Shown: positions 1-5,966 of the stretch, one piece after another
How positions within the stretch are numbered: position 1 is the stretch's first letter
Layout: each line of letters opens with the position of its first letter
Assembly: GCA_030632035.1 (NCBI GenBank)
Contig: DAOVJZ010000055.1
Location: 1-8,699 of the forward strand
Length of the DNA: 8,699 bases
Direction: 5' to 3'
Origin: Granulosicoccaceae bacterium
GTDB taxonomy: Bacteria; Pseudomonadota; Gammaproteobacteria; DAOVJZ01
Position numbers and translations under genes: made by a program
The notes under the pieces: model-generated
What the model saw: the letters and a program-made list of their open reading frames with translations, nothing else
The model's database searches: none
What the model was told of the DNA's origin: nothing

Positions 1-470
1 AAAGCAGTCTCCTGACGCGCCTTGAATCCGTCTTCTATTTCCTGTGAACGTAAACGGTAGTCATCTGCTTCAAAGGCGGTAGGAATCGCTGACTTGAGAT
101 CCTCAACCAGTTGCGCCATGTCATTTTCCAGTGCACTGGCACGACCAGATGGTAATTGTATGGCATTGGGTTTGTGCGCCTGTCCAAAATTATGGACATA
201 GCACCAGTCATCCGGCACATCTTCATGTGCAGATTTTTGTTCCAGATAACGTTGTATCAATGTATGCCGACCCATGCCGGAAGGACCCATTACAAACAGG
301 TTGTAACCTGCTCTCCTGATCCCCATCCCGAAACGTACGGCTTCCAGCGCACGTTCCTGTCCGACTGCATCAGTCAGTTCTTCCAGATCGTCTGTTGTTT
401 TAAAACTAAATTGTTCCGGATTGCATTGCCAGCAAAGCTGTTCCGGGCTCAGCGCCTTATCTGATGACAT
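1..470 (-). CDS. Lon-like AAA+ ATP-dependent protease, N-terminal part (cut by window edge)
   Basis: Reading the minus strand from the ATG at 468-470 gives 156 open codons running off the left edge, so only the N-terminus is present. The protein starts MSSDKALSPEQLCWQC and continues with a GQERALEAV block (residues 37-45), then GYNLFVMG and a P-loop, GPSGMGRHT (62-70), then DDWCYVHNF and LPSGR. This order is characteristic of the AAA_32-type Lon-like proteases, usually around 800 residues, which carry a C-terminal Ser-Lys Lon peptidase domain; that part lies outside the window. The P-loop has Arg-His where Walker A usually has Lys-Ser/Thr; Arg here is, as I recall, common in this family. An AAGAGG Shine-Dalgarno sits 7 nt before the ATG. 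A TAGAAT -10-like box lies on the minus strand at 504-509 without a good -35. The gene follows hsp20 in the same direction but beyond a strong terminator, so it probably has its own promoter or depends on read-through. The expected role is ATP-dependent degradation of damaged cytoplasmic proteins. The family call is firm; catalytic competence cannot be judged. Confidence 0.85.
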   Translation of the reverse strand, partial: MSSDKALSPEQLCWQCNPEQFSFKTTDDLEELTDAVGQERALEAVRFGMGIRRAGYNLFVMGPSGMGRHTLIQRYLEQKSAHEDVPDDWCYVHNFGQAHKPNAIQLPSGRASALENDMAQLVEDLKSAIPTAFEADDYRLRSQEIEDGFKARQETA

Positions 471-538
471 GGTTATCCTCTTGGCTATATCACTCAAGTC
501 CCTATTCTACCCCTAATCGGGCTGATAGCTCGAGTCCC

Positions 539-579
539 TCATCAGGCAGCAAGGAGGACAGCTATCACGGTCCTGATGA
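539..579. repeat. Inverted repeat in the leader region of the Lon-like gene
   Basis: TCATCAGG (539-546) and CCTGATGA (572-579) are perfect 8-bp complements 25 nt apart. A second pair, GATAGCT (524-530) and AGCTATC (560-566), interleaves with it. Both lie between the hsp20 terminator and the Lon-like start codon. They could form an RNA structure if transcription reads through, or be operator half-sites. No family is recognised, and chance is possible. Confidence 0.3.
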
Positions 580-591
580 AAAATCCGGGCT

Positions 592-617
592 AAAAAAACC
601 CGGCTGGGGGAGCCGGG
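592..617 (-). terminator. Intrinsic terminator of hsp20
   Basis: On the minus strand the stem CCCGGCT and AGCCGGG (7 perfect, GC-rich pairs, 5-nt loop CCCCC) is followed at once by seven T residues (592-598). It begins 28 nt after the hsp20 stop codon. It is a textbook Rho-independent terminator and separates hsp20 from the Lon-like gene. On the plus strand a run of A precedes the stem and no T run follows, so it acts in one direction. Confidence 0.9.
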
Positions 618-644
618 CAAATAACGATGTTGGAGTTGGAGGGG

Positions 645-1127
645 TTAATCTTCCGCTATCGCTATCGTATGACGCTTGGCACTTTCAAGTTTGGGGAGTT
701 TTAGCTCCAGCATGCCGTCCTTAAATGTAGCTTTCACCCCGGACTCATCAACTGAAGCGGGTAATGTGACTGTACGCAAATAGTTACCTTTGCTGATTTC
801 ATGTCGATAGTATTCGCCCTTTTCCTCCTTTTTTTCAGACATGGTACTACCACGGATGGTCACAGTATGATCTGTTGTGGAGACTTCCAGATCATTTTTT
901 TTAACACCTGGCATGGCTGCCCGTACAACAATATAATCATCACGATCAATCACATCCATATGTGGGCCTGCTTCGCCCATCCATCCATGTTCTGTATGAA
1001 ACGGCTTTAACCAGCCATGAGGCATAAAATTTTCAAACATACGCTCCATTTCATCAAACATACTTGCTGGACGAAAAGGAACCACATTTTCTTGTTCTGA
1101 AGTTTTGATTTCGGGTTGGGTTGTCAT
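645..1127 (-). CDS. Small heat-shock protein, Hsp20/alpha-crystallin family
   Basis: This 160-residue protein is an ATP-independent holdase chaperone that binds unfolding proteins in the cytoplasm and passes them to refolding ATPases or proteases. A variable N-terminal arm (about 1-54, rich in Met and Phe, MFDEMERMFENFMP) is followed by an alpha-crystallin domain at about 55-146. That domain has DVIDRDDYIVVRAAMPGV at its start and the A-x-x-x-G-x-L-like block FKDGMLELKLP (135-145). The C-terminal I-x-I motif is IAI at 155-157, used for oligomer assembly. Length and domain layout are normal for the family; it is closer to the general Hsp20 type than clearly to IbpA. The start is set by a strong AAGGAGGTG Shine-Dalgarno at 1132-1140. 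Upstream lie two candidate promoters, one with an FNR/Anr box at class II distance, so oxygen limitation may induce it. I see no CIRCE element and no good sigma-32 promoter. A terminator follows, then a Lon-like protease gene in the same direction, suggesting a shared proteostasis role. Confidence 0.95.
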   Translation of the reverse strand: MTTQPEIKTSEQENVVPFRPASMFDEMERMFENFMPHGWLKPFHTEHGWMGEAGPHMDVIDRDDYIVVRAAMPGVKKNDLEVSTTDHTVTIRGSTMSEKKEEKGEYYRHEISKGNYLRTVTLPASVDESGVKATFKDGMLELKLPKLESAKRHTIAIAED

Positions 1128-1177
1128 CTTACACCTCCTTTGTCATTTTATAAAAAGGACGTGCTGGTAACTGCTAC

Positions 1178-1206
1178 TATAAAACTTATCCAGCTACTTG
1201 TTGCAA
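1178..1206 (-). promoter_or_regulatory. Sigma-70-like promoter of hsp20, proximal
   Basis: On the minus strand TTGCAA (1201-1206) is followed after 17 bp by TTTATA (1178-1183); TATAGT (1176-1181) is an alternative -10 at 19 bp. Transcription would start near 1170 and give a leader of about 43 nt that includes the strong ribosome binding site. It matches the sigma-70 consensus only moderately. Confidence 0.45.
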
Positions 1207-1223
1207 AGGGAGTCTATTCCCTT
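1206..1223. repeat. Short perfect inverted repeat upstream of hsp20
   Basis: AAGGGA (1206-1211) and TCCCTT (1218-1223) are perfect complements around a 6-nt loop. The repeat lies between the start site predicted for the FNR-type promoter (about 1225) and the -35 box of the proximal promoter. It could be a 5'-end stem-loop of the longer transcript or an operator. It is short enough to be chance. Confidence 0.35.
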
Positions 1224-1231
1224 ACACGATT

Positions 1232-1272
1232 ACTATAAACAACTAATAAAAAAATGCCTTGATACACATCAA
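1232..1272 (-). promoter_or_regulatory. FNR/Anr-type box with class II promoter geometry for hsp20
   Basis: TTGATACACATCAA at 1259-1272 matches the FNR/Anr consensus TTGAT-N4-ATCAA at all ten specified bases. On the minus strand a TATAGT -10 (1232-1237, five of six consensus bases) predicts a start near 1225. This puts the box centre (1265.5) at about -40.5, within a base or so of the usual -41.5 for FNR class II activation. The box is symmetric, and a weak plus-strand -10 (AACAAT, 1295-1300) would also place it at -41.5 toward the patatin-like gene, so control of either or both genes is possible. The hsp20 direction has the better -10. Confidence 0.65.
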
Positions 1273-1449
1273 TCAAGATGTGCTGATAAAAATAAACAAT
1301 GATCATGTCGTAAAAAATCTATCTCTAAAAACCCCTCAAAATTTGTTAAAAAAAATTCCTTGTTATTCAAATAAATCCCATCCGGCTTATTACTATTTTC
1401 TGAGCATGCACTAAAGTTATGGATAATCGGGAACAGACTTATAAGTAAA

Positions 1450-2616
1450 ATGAATAAAGAAGAATCACAAACACATCGAACTGGCCTGGTTATGATGGGT
1501 GGGGGTGCCCGTGCCGCCTATCAAGTGGGTGTGCTGAAGGCCATTGCCGAGCTTGTGCCTGATGATGCCCCCAGCCCGTTTTCAGTCCTGTGCGGCACTT
1601 CAGCCGGTGCTATTAATGCCGCCGCGCTGGCTGCCAATATCACAGTCTATAAAAAGGCCATCCACAGACTACTGGCCATATGGGAGAACTTCCACGTTAA
1701 CCATGTCTATCGTGCTGATGTGCCCGGCATCATGAAAAATGGCTTTAATTGGCTTGTTGCCCTTATGCTAACCGGTATTGGCAAACACAATCCCCAGTCA
1801 CTTTTTGATCGCACACCGCTAAAAAAATTACTGGAATCCCATCTCAACCTGAAAACCATACAGACATCGATTGACAGCGGTATTTTGCATGCCATCAGCA
1901 TAACTGCATCAGGTTATACCTCGGCCCAGTCTGTTAATTTTTATCAGGGTGAGGAAAATATAAAACCCTGGGTTCGTGCCAGACGTGTCGGGTGTAAAAC
2001 AGAATTGAATATTGATCATTTAATGGCCTCTTCTGCCATTCCATTTATTTTCAAGCCTGTCCGTATCAACCGTGAATATTTTGGTGATGGTTCCATGCGA
2101 CAGGTTGCACCCATCAGCGCAGCATTACATCTTGGTGCTGATCAAGTACTAGTCATCGGAAACCGTTATAAAAATGATGAAGATATCCCTCCAAGAGAAT
2201 CGATTGAAGGTCCTCCCTCTATTGCTCAGATTGCTGGTCATGTACTAAGCAGTATATTTCTGGATGCACTGGAAACCGATCTTGAACGTCTGCAACGTAT
2301 TAATAAAACGGTCAGTCTGATCCCATCCCATGTTCTGGAGGAAGGTGGCATTAAGTTAAAACAGATCAATACACTTTGCATTTCACCTTCAGAAGACATC
2401 GATTTGATCGCACGTAACCATGCTCATCATTTGCCATGGACCATTCGTGCACTTTTGCACGGGATTGGTGCCTATCGCAGGGAAGGTGCCAGTCTGATCA
2501 GTTATCTGCTATTTGAAAAACCCTACTGCTGTAAACTCATTGAGCTTGGCTATAAGGACGCCATGAATCAAAAAACCGAACTACAGCAATTTCTGGGGCT
2601 GGAAATCACCTCATAG
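1450..2616 (+). CDS. Patatin-like phospholipase / lipid acyl hydrolase
   Basis: This 388-residue protein hydrolyses acyl esters of lipids with a Ser-Asp dyad. The oxyanion-hole stretch GGGARAAYQVG starts at residue 17. The nucleophile motif G-T-S-A-G is at 49-53 (Ser51). The catalytic Asp is in D-G-S at 213-215, where the family more often has DGA or DGG. The region after about residue 300 (SPSEDIDLIARNHAHHLP, then a GASLISYLLFE block) resembles the C-terminal extension of long bacterial patatin-like proteins. No signal peptide is visible, so it is probably cytoplasmic or peripheral to the inner membrane. The start is chosen because THRTGLVMMGGGARAA sits at the usual distance from the N-terminus. 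The ribosome binding site is poor (ATAAGTAAA before the ATG). It is divergent from hsp20 and shares the FNR-box region with it. No partner gene is obvious; membrane lipid turnover is an inference. Confidence 0.9.
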   Translation: MNKEESQTHRTGLVMMGGGARAAYQVGVLKAIAELVPDDAPSPFSVLCGTSAGAINAAALAANITVYKKAIHRLLAIWENFHVNHVYRADVPGIMKNGFNWLVALMLTGIGKHNPQSLFDRTPLKKLLESHLNLKTIQTSIDSGILHAISITASGYTSAQSVNFYQGEENIKPWVRARRVGCKTELNIDHLMASSAIPFIFKPVRINREYFGDGSMRQVAPISAALHLGADQVLVIGNRYKNDEDIPPRESIEGPPSIAQIAGHVLSSIFLDALETDLERLQRINKTVSLIPSHVLEEGGIKLKQINTLCISPSEDIDLIARNHAHHLPWTIRALLHGIGAYRREGASLISYLLFEKPYCCKLIELGYKDAMNQKTELQQFLGLEITS

Positions 2617-2690
2617 GCCCGTTCTGCCACTAAAGTCCCCTTATCAAGTACCGATACAAATAGTATCACTGGTTTCTTCTGGAAATCTCC

Positions 2691-3026
2691 ATGACGACGA
2701 CTCCCATTAACCGCGATGACAAGGGTATTAATGCGCTGAAATCCAGCAATACCCAACCATCATCCTCAGGCCCCACTGAGGAGATCATGCCCTATCCGGC
2801 TATTCATCCAGAGGGTTCACGTGAAAGCCGTGCGCGTCGTCCTCAACAGCACCGCAGACAACGCAGTGGTGACCGCCGCCATGAAGAACGCAGGACAAAA
2901 CGGTCCCCGGTTTTGCTGGACACACGATTACCCCATGATCGACGCACACGCGCACGACGTGGCAGTGACCGAGTAAAACAAAGGCGCGCAAGAAATATAA
3001 AAAAAGGGATCAGTTTTTACATATAG
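2691..3026 (+). CDS. Small arginine-rich protein of unknown function
   Basis: The open frame encodes 111 residues with 23 arginines, nearly all after residue 42. Arg-Arg pairs recur in short acidic-basic units (GDRRHEERR, PHDRRTRARR) around a hydrophobic centre, PVLLDTR, and the chain ends GISFYI. There is no signal peptide, membrane segment or cysteine cluster. I recall similar R-x-DRR-rich short proteins as conserved hypotheticals in gammaproteobacteria but cannot name a family. The charge suggests nucleic-acid or anionic-lipid binding, which is inference only. The start is uncertain. ATG 2691 has almost no ribosome binding site, whereas in-frame ATG 2787 follows GAGGAG at a short 3-nt spacing and would give 79 residues beginning MPYPAIHPEG, keeping all the Arg-rich part. 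It lies alone between the patatin-like gene (74-bp gap) and yadG, which has its own promoter. Confidence 0.6.
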   Translation: MTTTPINRDDKGINALKSSNTQPSSSGPTEEIMPYPAIHPEGSRESRARRPQQHRRQRSGDRRHEERRTKRSPVLLDTRLPHDRRTRARRGSDRVKQRRARNIKKGISFYI

Positions 3027-3029
3027 ATT

Positions 3030-3054
3030 AAAACCTGCTGTGAGTCTGGTTTTT
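3030..3054 (+). terminator. Weak intrinsic terminator candidate after the Arg-rich gene
   Basis: AAAACC (3030-3035) and GGTTTT (3048-3053) can pair across a 12-nt loop, and the right arm ends in five T residues. The stem is only 6 bp and AT-rich, so efficiency is doubtful. Its position just after a stop codon and before the yadG promoter is appropriate. Confidence 0.35.
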
Positions 3055-3085
3055 ACATTGATAGTGGTTCCCGTTCTTGCCCTTA

Positions 3086-3114
3086 CTGCGACACAAATCC
3101 ACCCGTGTTAGAAT
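3086..3114 (+). promoter_or_regulatory. Extended -10 promoter of yadGH, predicted leaderless start
   Basis: TG-T-TAGAAT (TG at 3106-3107, -10 at 3109-3114) is an extended -10 element with five of six hexamer matches. CTGCGA at 3086-3091 is a weak -35 at 17 bp spacing. Only six bases separate the -10 from the yadG ATG, so the predicted first transcribed base is the A of the start codon. No Shine-Dalgarno is present, which agrees with a leaderless mRNA. Confidence 0.55.
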
Positions 3115-3120
3115 CCATAC

Positions 3121-4065
3121 ATGACTATTGCACTCAACATTAAAAATCTGACCAAAGTCTATGACAATGGGGTTACCGCACTAAAGGGTATTGATCTGCA
3201 AGTTGAGGAAGGTGACTTCTTTGCCCTGCTTGGTCCTAATGGTGCGGGCAAATCCACCACCATTGGCATTGTTACTTCACTGATCAACAAGACAGACGGG
3301 CAGGTTGAAATCTTTGGCCACAATCTTGATACCGATAGCAGTGCCGCCAAGGCTTGTCTGGGCCTGGTACCACAGGAATTTAATTTCAATGTGTTTGAAC
3401 CCGCTATCGAGGTTATTGCAAATCAGGCCGGTTTCTATGGTATCGATCGCAAGGAGGCATTTGAACGTGCCGAGCATTATCTTCACAAACTGGGATTGTG
3501 GGAAAAACGCCGCACCACAGGACGGCAACTTTCCGGTGGCATGAAACGTCGTCTGATGATTGCACGCTCATTGGTACATGAACCAAAACTATTAATTCTT
3601 GATGAGCCCACAGCCGGTGTTGATATCGAAATTCGCCGTTCCATGTGGGATTTCCTGCGCGAAATTAATGATAATGGGACAACTATTATCCTGACTACCC
3701 ACTATCTGGAAGAAGCGGAAGACTTGTGCAGAAACATTGCCATTATTGATCAGGGTAAATTGATTGAAAGCACCAGTAAAAAAGAACTGCTCAACAAACT
3801 GAATATGGAGACCTTTATTTTTGACCTGTCCGCACCCGTCAAGGCATTGGGGCTTACTAGTGGTCTATCCATGAAGCTGATCGATGATACTACTATCGAA
3901 GTTGAAATTGACAAGAACAACTCTATCAACAAAGTGTTTGAATTCCTGTCCGCCAACGGCATTGAAGTACTGAGTATGCGCAACAAACGTAATCGTCTTG
4001 AAGAGCTGTTTATGTGTCTGATTGATAAAAATAATCCAAAAGAAGCTAATGGTAATGAACGCTAG
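3121..4065 (+). CDS. yadG: ABC transporter ATP-binding protein YadG
   Basis: This 314-residue ATPase powers an ABC-2 type exporter with YadH. All motifs are intact: Walker A GPNGAGKST (38-46), a Q-loop in LVPQEFNFN, the signature LSGGMKRRL (from 137), and Walker B LLILDEP (157-163, with Glu162 the catalytic base). The H-loop is His194 in TTHYLEEAE. Long runs (MTIAL at the start, KSTTIGI, VPQEFNFN, RLEELF near the end) agree with E. coli YadG, and the length is close (about 308 there). The region after about residue 225 is the short C-terminal domain of the family. The substrate of YadGH is not established; relatives of this ABC-2 group include drug and polysaccharide exporters. No Shine-Dalgarno precedes the ATG, and a promoter lies directly against it. 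The 3' end overlaps yadH by 11 bp, so the two are probably translationally coupled. Confidence 0.95.
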   Translation: MTIALNIKNLTKVYDNGVTALKGIDLQVEEGDFFALLGPNGAGKSTTIGIVTSLINKTDGQVEIFGHNLDTDSSAAKACLGLVPQEFNFNVFEPAIEVIANQAGFYGIDRKEAFERAEHYLHKLGLWEKRRTTGRQLSGGMKRRLMIARSLVHEPKLLILDEPTAGVDIEIRRSMWDFLREINDNGTTIILTTHYLEEAEDLCRNIAIIDQGKLIESTSKKELLNKLNMETFIFDLSAPVKALGLTSGLSMKLIDDTTIEVEIDKNNSINKVFEFLSANGIEVLSMRNKRNRLEELFMCLIDKNNPKEANGNER

Positions 4066-4828
4066 AGAAAAATATATTGCCTACAAAACCATTGTTATCA
4101 GGGAAATCCTGCGTTTCTCGCGTATCTGGCTACAAACCATCATTCCACCCATGGTCACCATGGGTTTGTACTTTGTCATTTTTGGTAACCTGATTGGTTC
4201 ACGTATCGGGCCAATGGATGGTTTTAACTATATCGATTACATCGTACCTGGTCTTATCATGATGTCGGTGATTACCAACTCCTATGCCAACGTCGTTTCT
4301 TCTTTTTATGGCACCAAGTTTCAACACAGTGTTGAGGAAATGCTGATATCACCTGTCCCCAATTATATTATTCTGCTGGGTTATATTACCGGTGGCGTTG
4401 CGCGTGGACTGATAGTCGGTATTGCCGTCAGCATTGTAGCCATGTTTTTTGCCAATATTCTTGTTCACGATTTGATGGTTATTTTATCCATGATCATTTT
4501 GACTGCCATTCTGTTTTCGCTAGCCGGTTTTATTAATGGCGTCTATGCACAAAGCTTTGATGATATTTCCCTGATCCCGACTTTTGTACTGACTCCGCTG
4601 ACCTATTTGGGTGGTATTTTTTATTCCATCACTTTACTGCCCGAATTCTGGCAAGACGTATCTATGTTCAATCCCATCCTGTATATGGTTAATGCCTTCC
4701 GTTACGGCTTTTTGGGTGTATCAGATATCAATCTGGGGATATCCTATGCCATTACATTTATCTTCATCACGGGGCTGTATCTTTTTGCCCTGAGACTCCT
4801 GCAAAAAGGTCACGGAATAAAGACATAG
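4055..4828 (+). CDS. yadH: ABC-2 type transporter permease YadH
   Basis: This inner-membrane permease of about 257 residues forms the channel of the YadGH exporter, probably as a dimer with two YadG subunits. About six hydrophobic segments are visible. Conserved blocks match E. coli YadH, including FGNLIGSRIG, VPGLIMMSVITN, YANV, GGVARGL, SFDDISL, PTFVLTPLTYLGG, NPILYM and FRYGFLG. The start at ATG 4055 is chosen because RFSRIW then falls at the same distance from the N-terminus as in E. coli YadH (256 residues), and AGAAG lies 9 nt upstream. Alternatives are ATG 4049 (two residues longer) and a TTG at 4022. It overlaps the end of yadG by 11 bp, as expected for an operon with coupled translation. 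No substrate can be inferred from the neighbours. Confidence 0.93.
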   Translation: MNAREKYIAYKTIVIREILRFSRIWLQTIIPPMVTMGLYFVIFGNLIGSRIGPMDGFNYIDYIVPGLIMMSVITNSYANVVSSFYGTKFQHSVEEMLISPVPNYIILLGYITGGVARGLIVGIAVSIVAMFFANILVHDLMVILSMIILTAILFSLAGFINGVYAQSFDDISLIPTFVLTPLTYLGGIFYSITLLPEFWQDVSMFNPILYMVNAFRYGFLGVSDINLGISYAITFIFITGLYLFALRLLQKGHGIKT

Positions 4829-4867
4829 TATTAGCGAACCTTTCCTGTTTTTAGCTTTCGAATACTA
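4826..4867 (+). other. Stem-loop starting at the yadH stop codon
   Basis: TAGTATT (4826-4832, starting with the TAG stop) pairs with AATACTA (4861-4867). CGAA (4835-4838) pairs inside it with TTCG (4857-4860), leaving a 2-nt bulge and an 18-nt loop. The eleven pairs suggest an mRNA 3'-end structure. No T run follows, so it is not a standard intrinsic terminator; it may protect the end of the transcript or be chance. Confidence 0.35.
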
Positions 4868-4875
4868 ACTTGAAT

Positions 4876-4904
4876 CTTACAACTTACTAAAAACCCCGTA
4901 TAAT
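4876..4904 (+). promoter_or_regulatory. Sigma-70 promoter of the Cache-domain gene, predicted leaderless start
   Basis: CTTACA (4876-4881, four of six) is followed after exactly 17 bp by a perfect TATAAT (4899-4904). The predicted start is 4911, one base before the ATG at 4912. No Shine-Dalgarno exists between the -10 and the ATG, so translation would have to begin on a leaderless message if this promoter is used. Confidence 0.65.
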
Positions 4905-4911
4905 CAGCCCC

Positions 4912-5892
4912 ATGAGCACTTCACAGGAAATAATTTCCAGCGTCAAAACCGCACTGGCCAAGATAGTCCAGAAACCCATGGCCTCGCTCGCAGAAAGCTG
5001 TGCCGAAGTCTGGCCGAATGCGGATGCTATCGACAAAATTCTGCAGGAAGGGATGGATAACCTGCCTCACTGCCAGTTAACTTATGCATGGAATATTGAC
5101 GGCATTGAAGTCTCGTCCATGGTGCAAAAAGAAAATATCGACACCCAGTGGCGTGGCACTGATTTATCACAACGTCCTTATCTGAAAAAGAACCTGCCAT
5201 ATAAAGGGGTGATGTTATCTTCGGTTTATAACAGTATCTACAGTCACACCCAGTGCATTACTGTTTTGCAAGCAGTCAACCATGATGAACAATTGCTTGG
5301 CTTTATCGCGGCTGACTTTACCGCTAATGAATTGTTGCGTGATACCAAACTCAGTCCGCAAGTATATCAGTGGCAGCAGTTCCGTGGTGATCCTGCCGTA
5401 CGTGGACAACTGTTCTCACAACAACGCATAACCAGTCTGTTTGATGAACACATTGAAGAAGCCATGGAAAGTATCAGGACCCTCATGGTGGAACACGGTG
5501 TTTTTCACAGCAAGATTCACTTCTCAAGTGGACGTTGTTCATTCTGGTTACTGGATGATCCCTACAACTACCGTATTCATGGCGTCGATGAAATGGTCGA
5601 TCCGGATATTTGTCTGGCCTACCCGGTTCACCACTTCCCGGAAAATGCGGCTGTCACACCGGAAGAAATCAAAAAGACCTTTATAGAATTCATCGCACTG
5701 CGTTTTGCTGATGAGACTATCTACCTGCGCTCGGCCTCCATCAATATCATGAACGGCATGATCGGCCTGACCTTCTCCTGTGACGGTTCCCACTACATGC
5801 CTGTGAAGGAATTCCTCCACAAAGATCTGTCCTTCTGGATAGGTGCCAATGCCGCTGAAACCGACAAAACCCGTCAGGAAATCCAGAGCTAG
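4912..5892 (+). CDS. Soluble protein with a Cache/PDC-like sensor region
   Basis: This 326-residue protein has no signal peptide or membrane helix, so it should be cytoplasmic. Residues about 45-145 look like a PDC/Cache ligand-sensing fold: TDLSQRPYLKK (83-93), the SSVYNSIYSH stretch, an ITVLQAV strand and GFIAADF (130-136), the usual order of conserved blocks in Cache domains. The rest (about 150-326) is a well-formed but unnamed region with ITSLFDEHIEEAM, VFHSKIHFSSGRCSFWL, LAYPVHHF, ETIYLRSASINIMNGMIG and FSCDGSHYMP. It resembles conserved gammaproteobacterial proteins annotated only as PDC sensor domain-containing; no enzyme motif is recognised. Cache domains are normally extracellular parts of receptors, so a free cytoplasmic one is unusual. 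It lies 141 bp upstream of a chemoreceptor in the same direction but has a sigma-70-type promoter, whereas the receptor has a sigma-28-type one. A link to chemotaxis is therefore only suggested. Domain call moderate; function unknown. Confidence 0.75.
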   Translation: MSTSQEIISSVKTALAKIVQKPMASLAESCAEVWPNADAIDKILQEGMDNLPHCQLTYAWNIDGIEVSSMVQKENIDTQWRGTDLSQRPYLKKNLPYKGVMLSSVYNSIYSHTQCITVLQAVNHDEQLLGFIAADFTANELLRDTKLSPQVYQWQQFRGDPAVRGQLFSQQRITSLFDEHIEEAMESIRTLMVEHGVFHSKIHFSSGRCSFWLLDDPYNYRIHGVDEMVDPDICLAYPVHHFPENAAVTPEEIKKTFIEFIALRFADETIYLRSASINIMNGMIGLTFSCDGSHYMPVKEFLHKDLSFWIGANAAETDKTRQEIQS

Positions 5893-5966
5893 ATTCTACA
5901 ATCGTATAACCCATTGTTTTTAAAAAGATAAACAACATTCATCTCTTCATAACCCCCTATTTTTAT

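Larger units (their letters stand above)
1128..1449. other. Divergent regulatory region between hsp20 and the patatin-like gene
   Basis: This 322-bp AT-rich gap carries no convincing gene on either strand. Near hsp20 it holds that gene's ribosome binding site, a sigma-70-like promoter (1178-1206) and an inverted repeat (1206-1223). A second -10 element with an FNR-type box follows (1232-1272). The half nearer the patatin-like gene (1273-1449) shows only weak candidates: AACAAT (1295-1300), at the spacing a plus-strand class II FNR promoter would need, and GATAAT (1422-1427), without a good -35. Nothing else is recognised there. Confidence 0.6.

Noticed and set aside
35..226. Minus-strand ORF of 63 residues at the left edge
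   Set aside because: It lies inside the Lon-like gene in another frame on the same strand; the Lon-like frame carries the conserved P-loop and family blocks.
156..464. Plus-strand ORF of 102 residues antisense to the Lon-like gene
   Set aside because: No recognisable domain and no ribosome binding site, and the opposite strand is clearly coding.
464..724. Plus-strand ORF of 86 residues across the hsp20 terminator
   Set aside because: It runs through an intrinsic terminator and into antisense hsp20, and its composition does not look protein-like.
1128..1449. Sigma-32 promoter or CIRCE element for hsp20
   Set aside because: No CTTGAA-N13-15-CCCCAT-like pair at a useful position and no GAGTGCTAA/TTAGCACTC repeat were found. 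TCCCTTTGCAA resembles part of a sigma-32 -35 but has no matching -10.
2650..2676. Possible terminator after the patatin-like gene (GATAC-AAATA-GTATC)
   Set aside because: The stem is only 5 AT-rich pairs followed by GGTTTCTTCT, too weak to annotate.
5548..5820. Minus-strand ORF of 90 residues inside the Cache-domain gene
   Set aside because: It is a shadow of a well-conserved plus-strand frame, without a start signal of its own.
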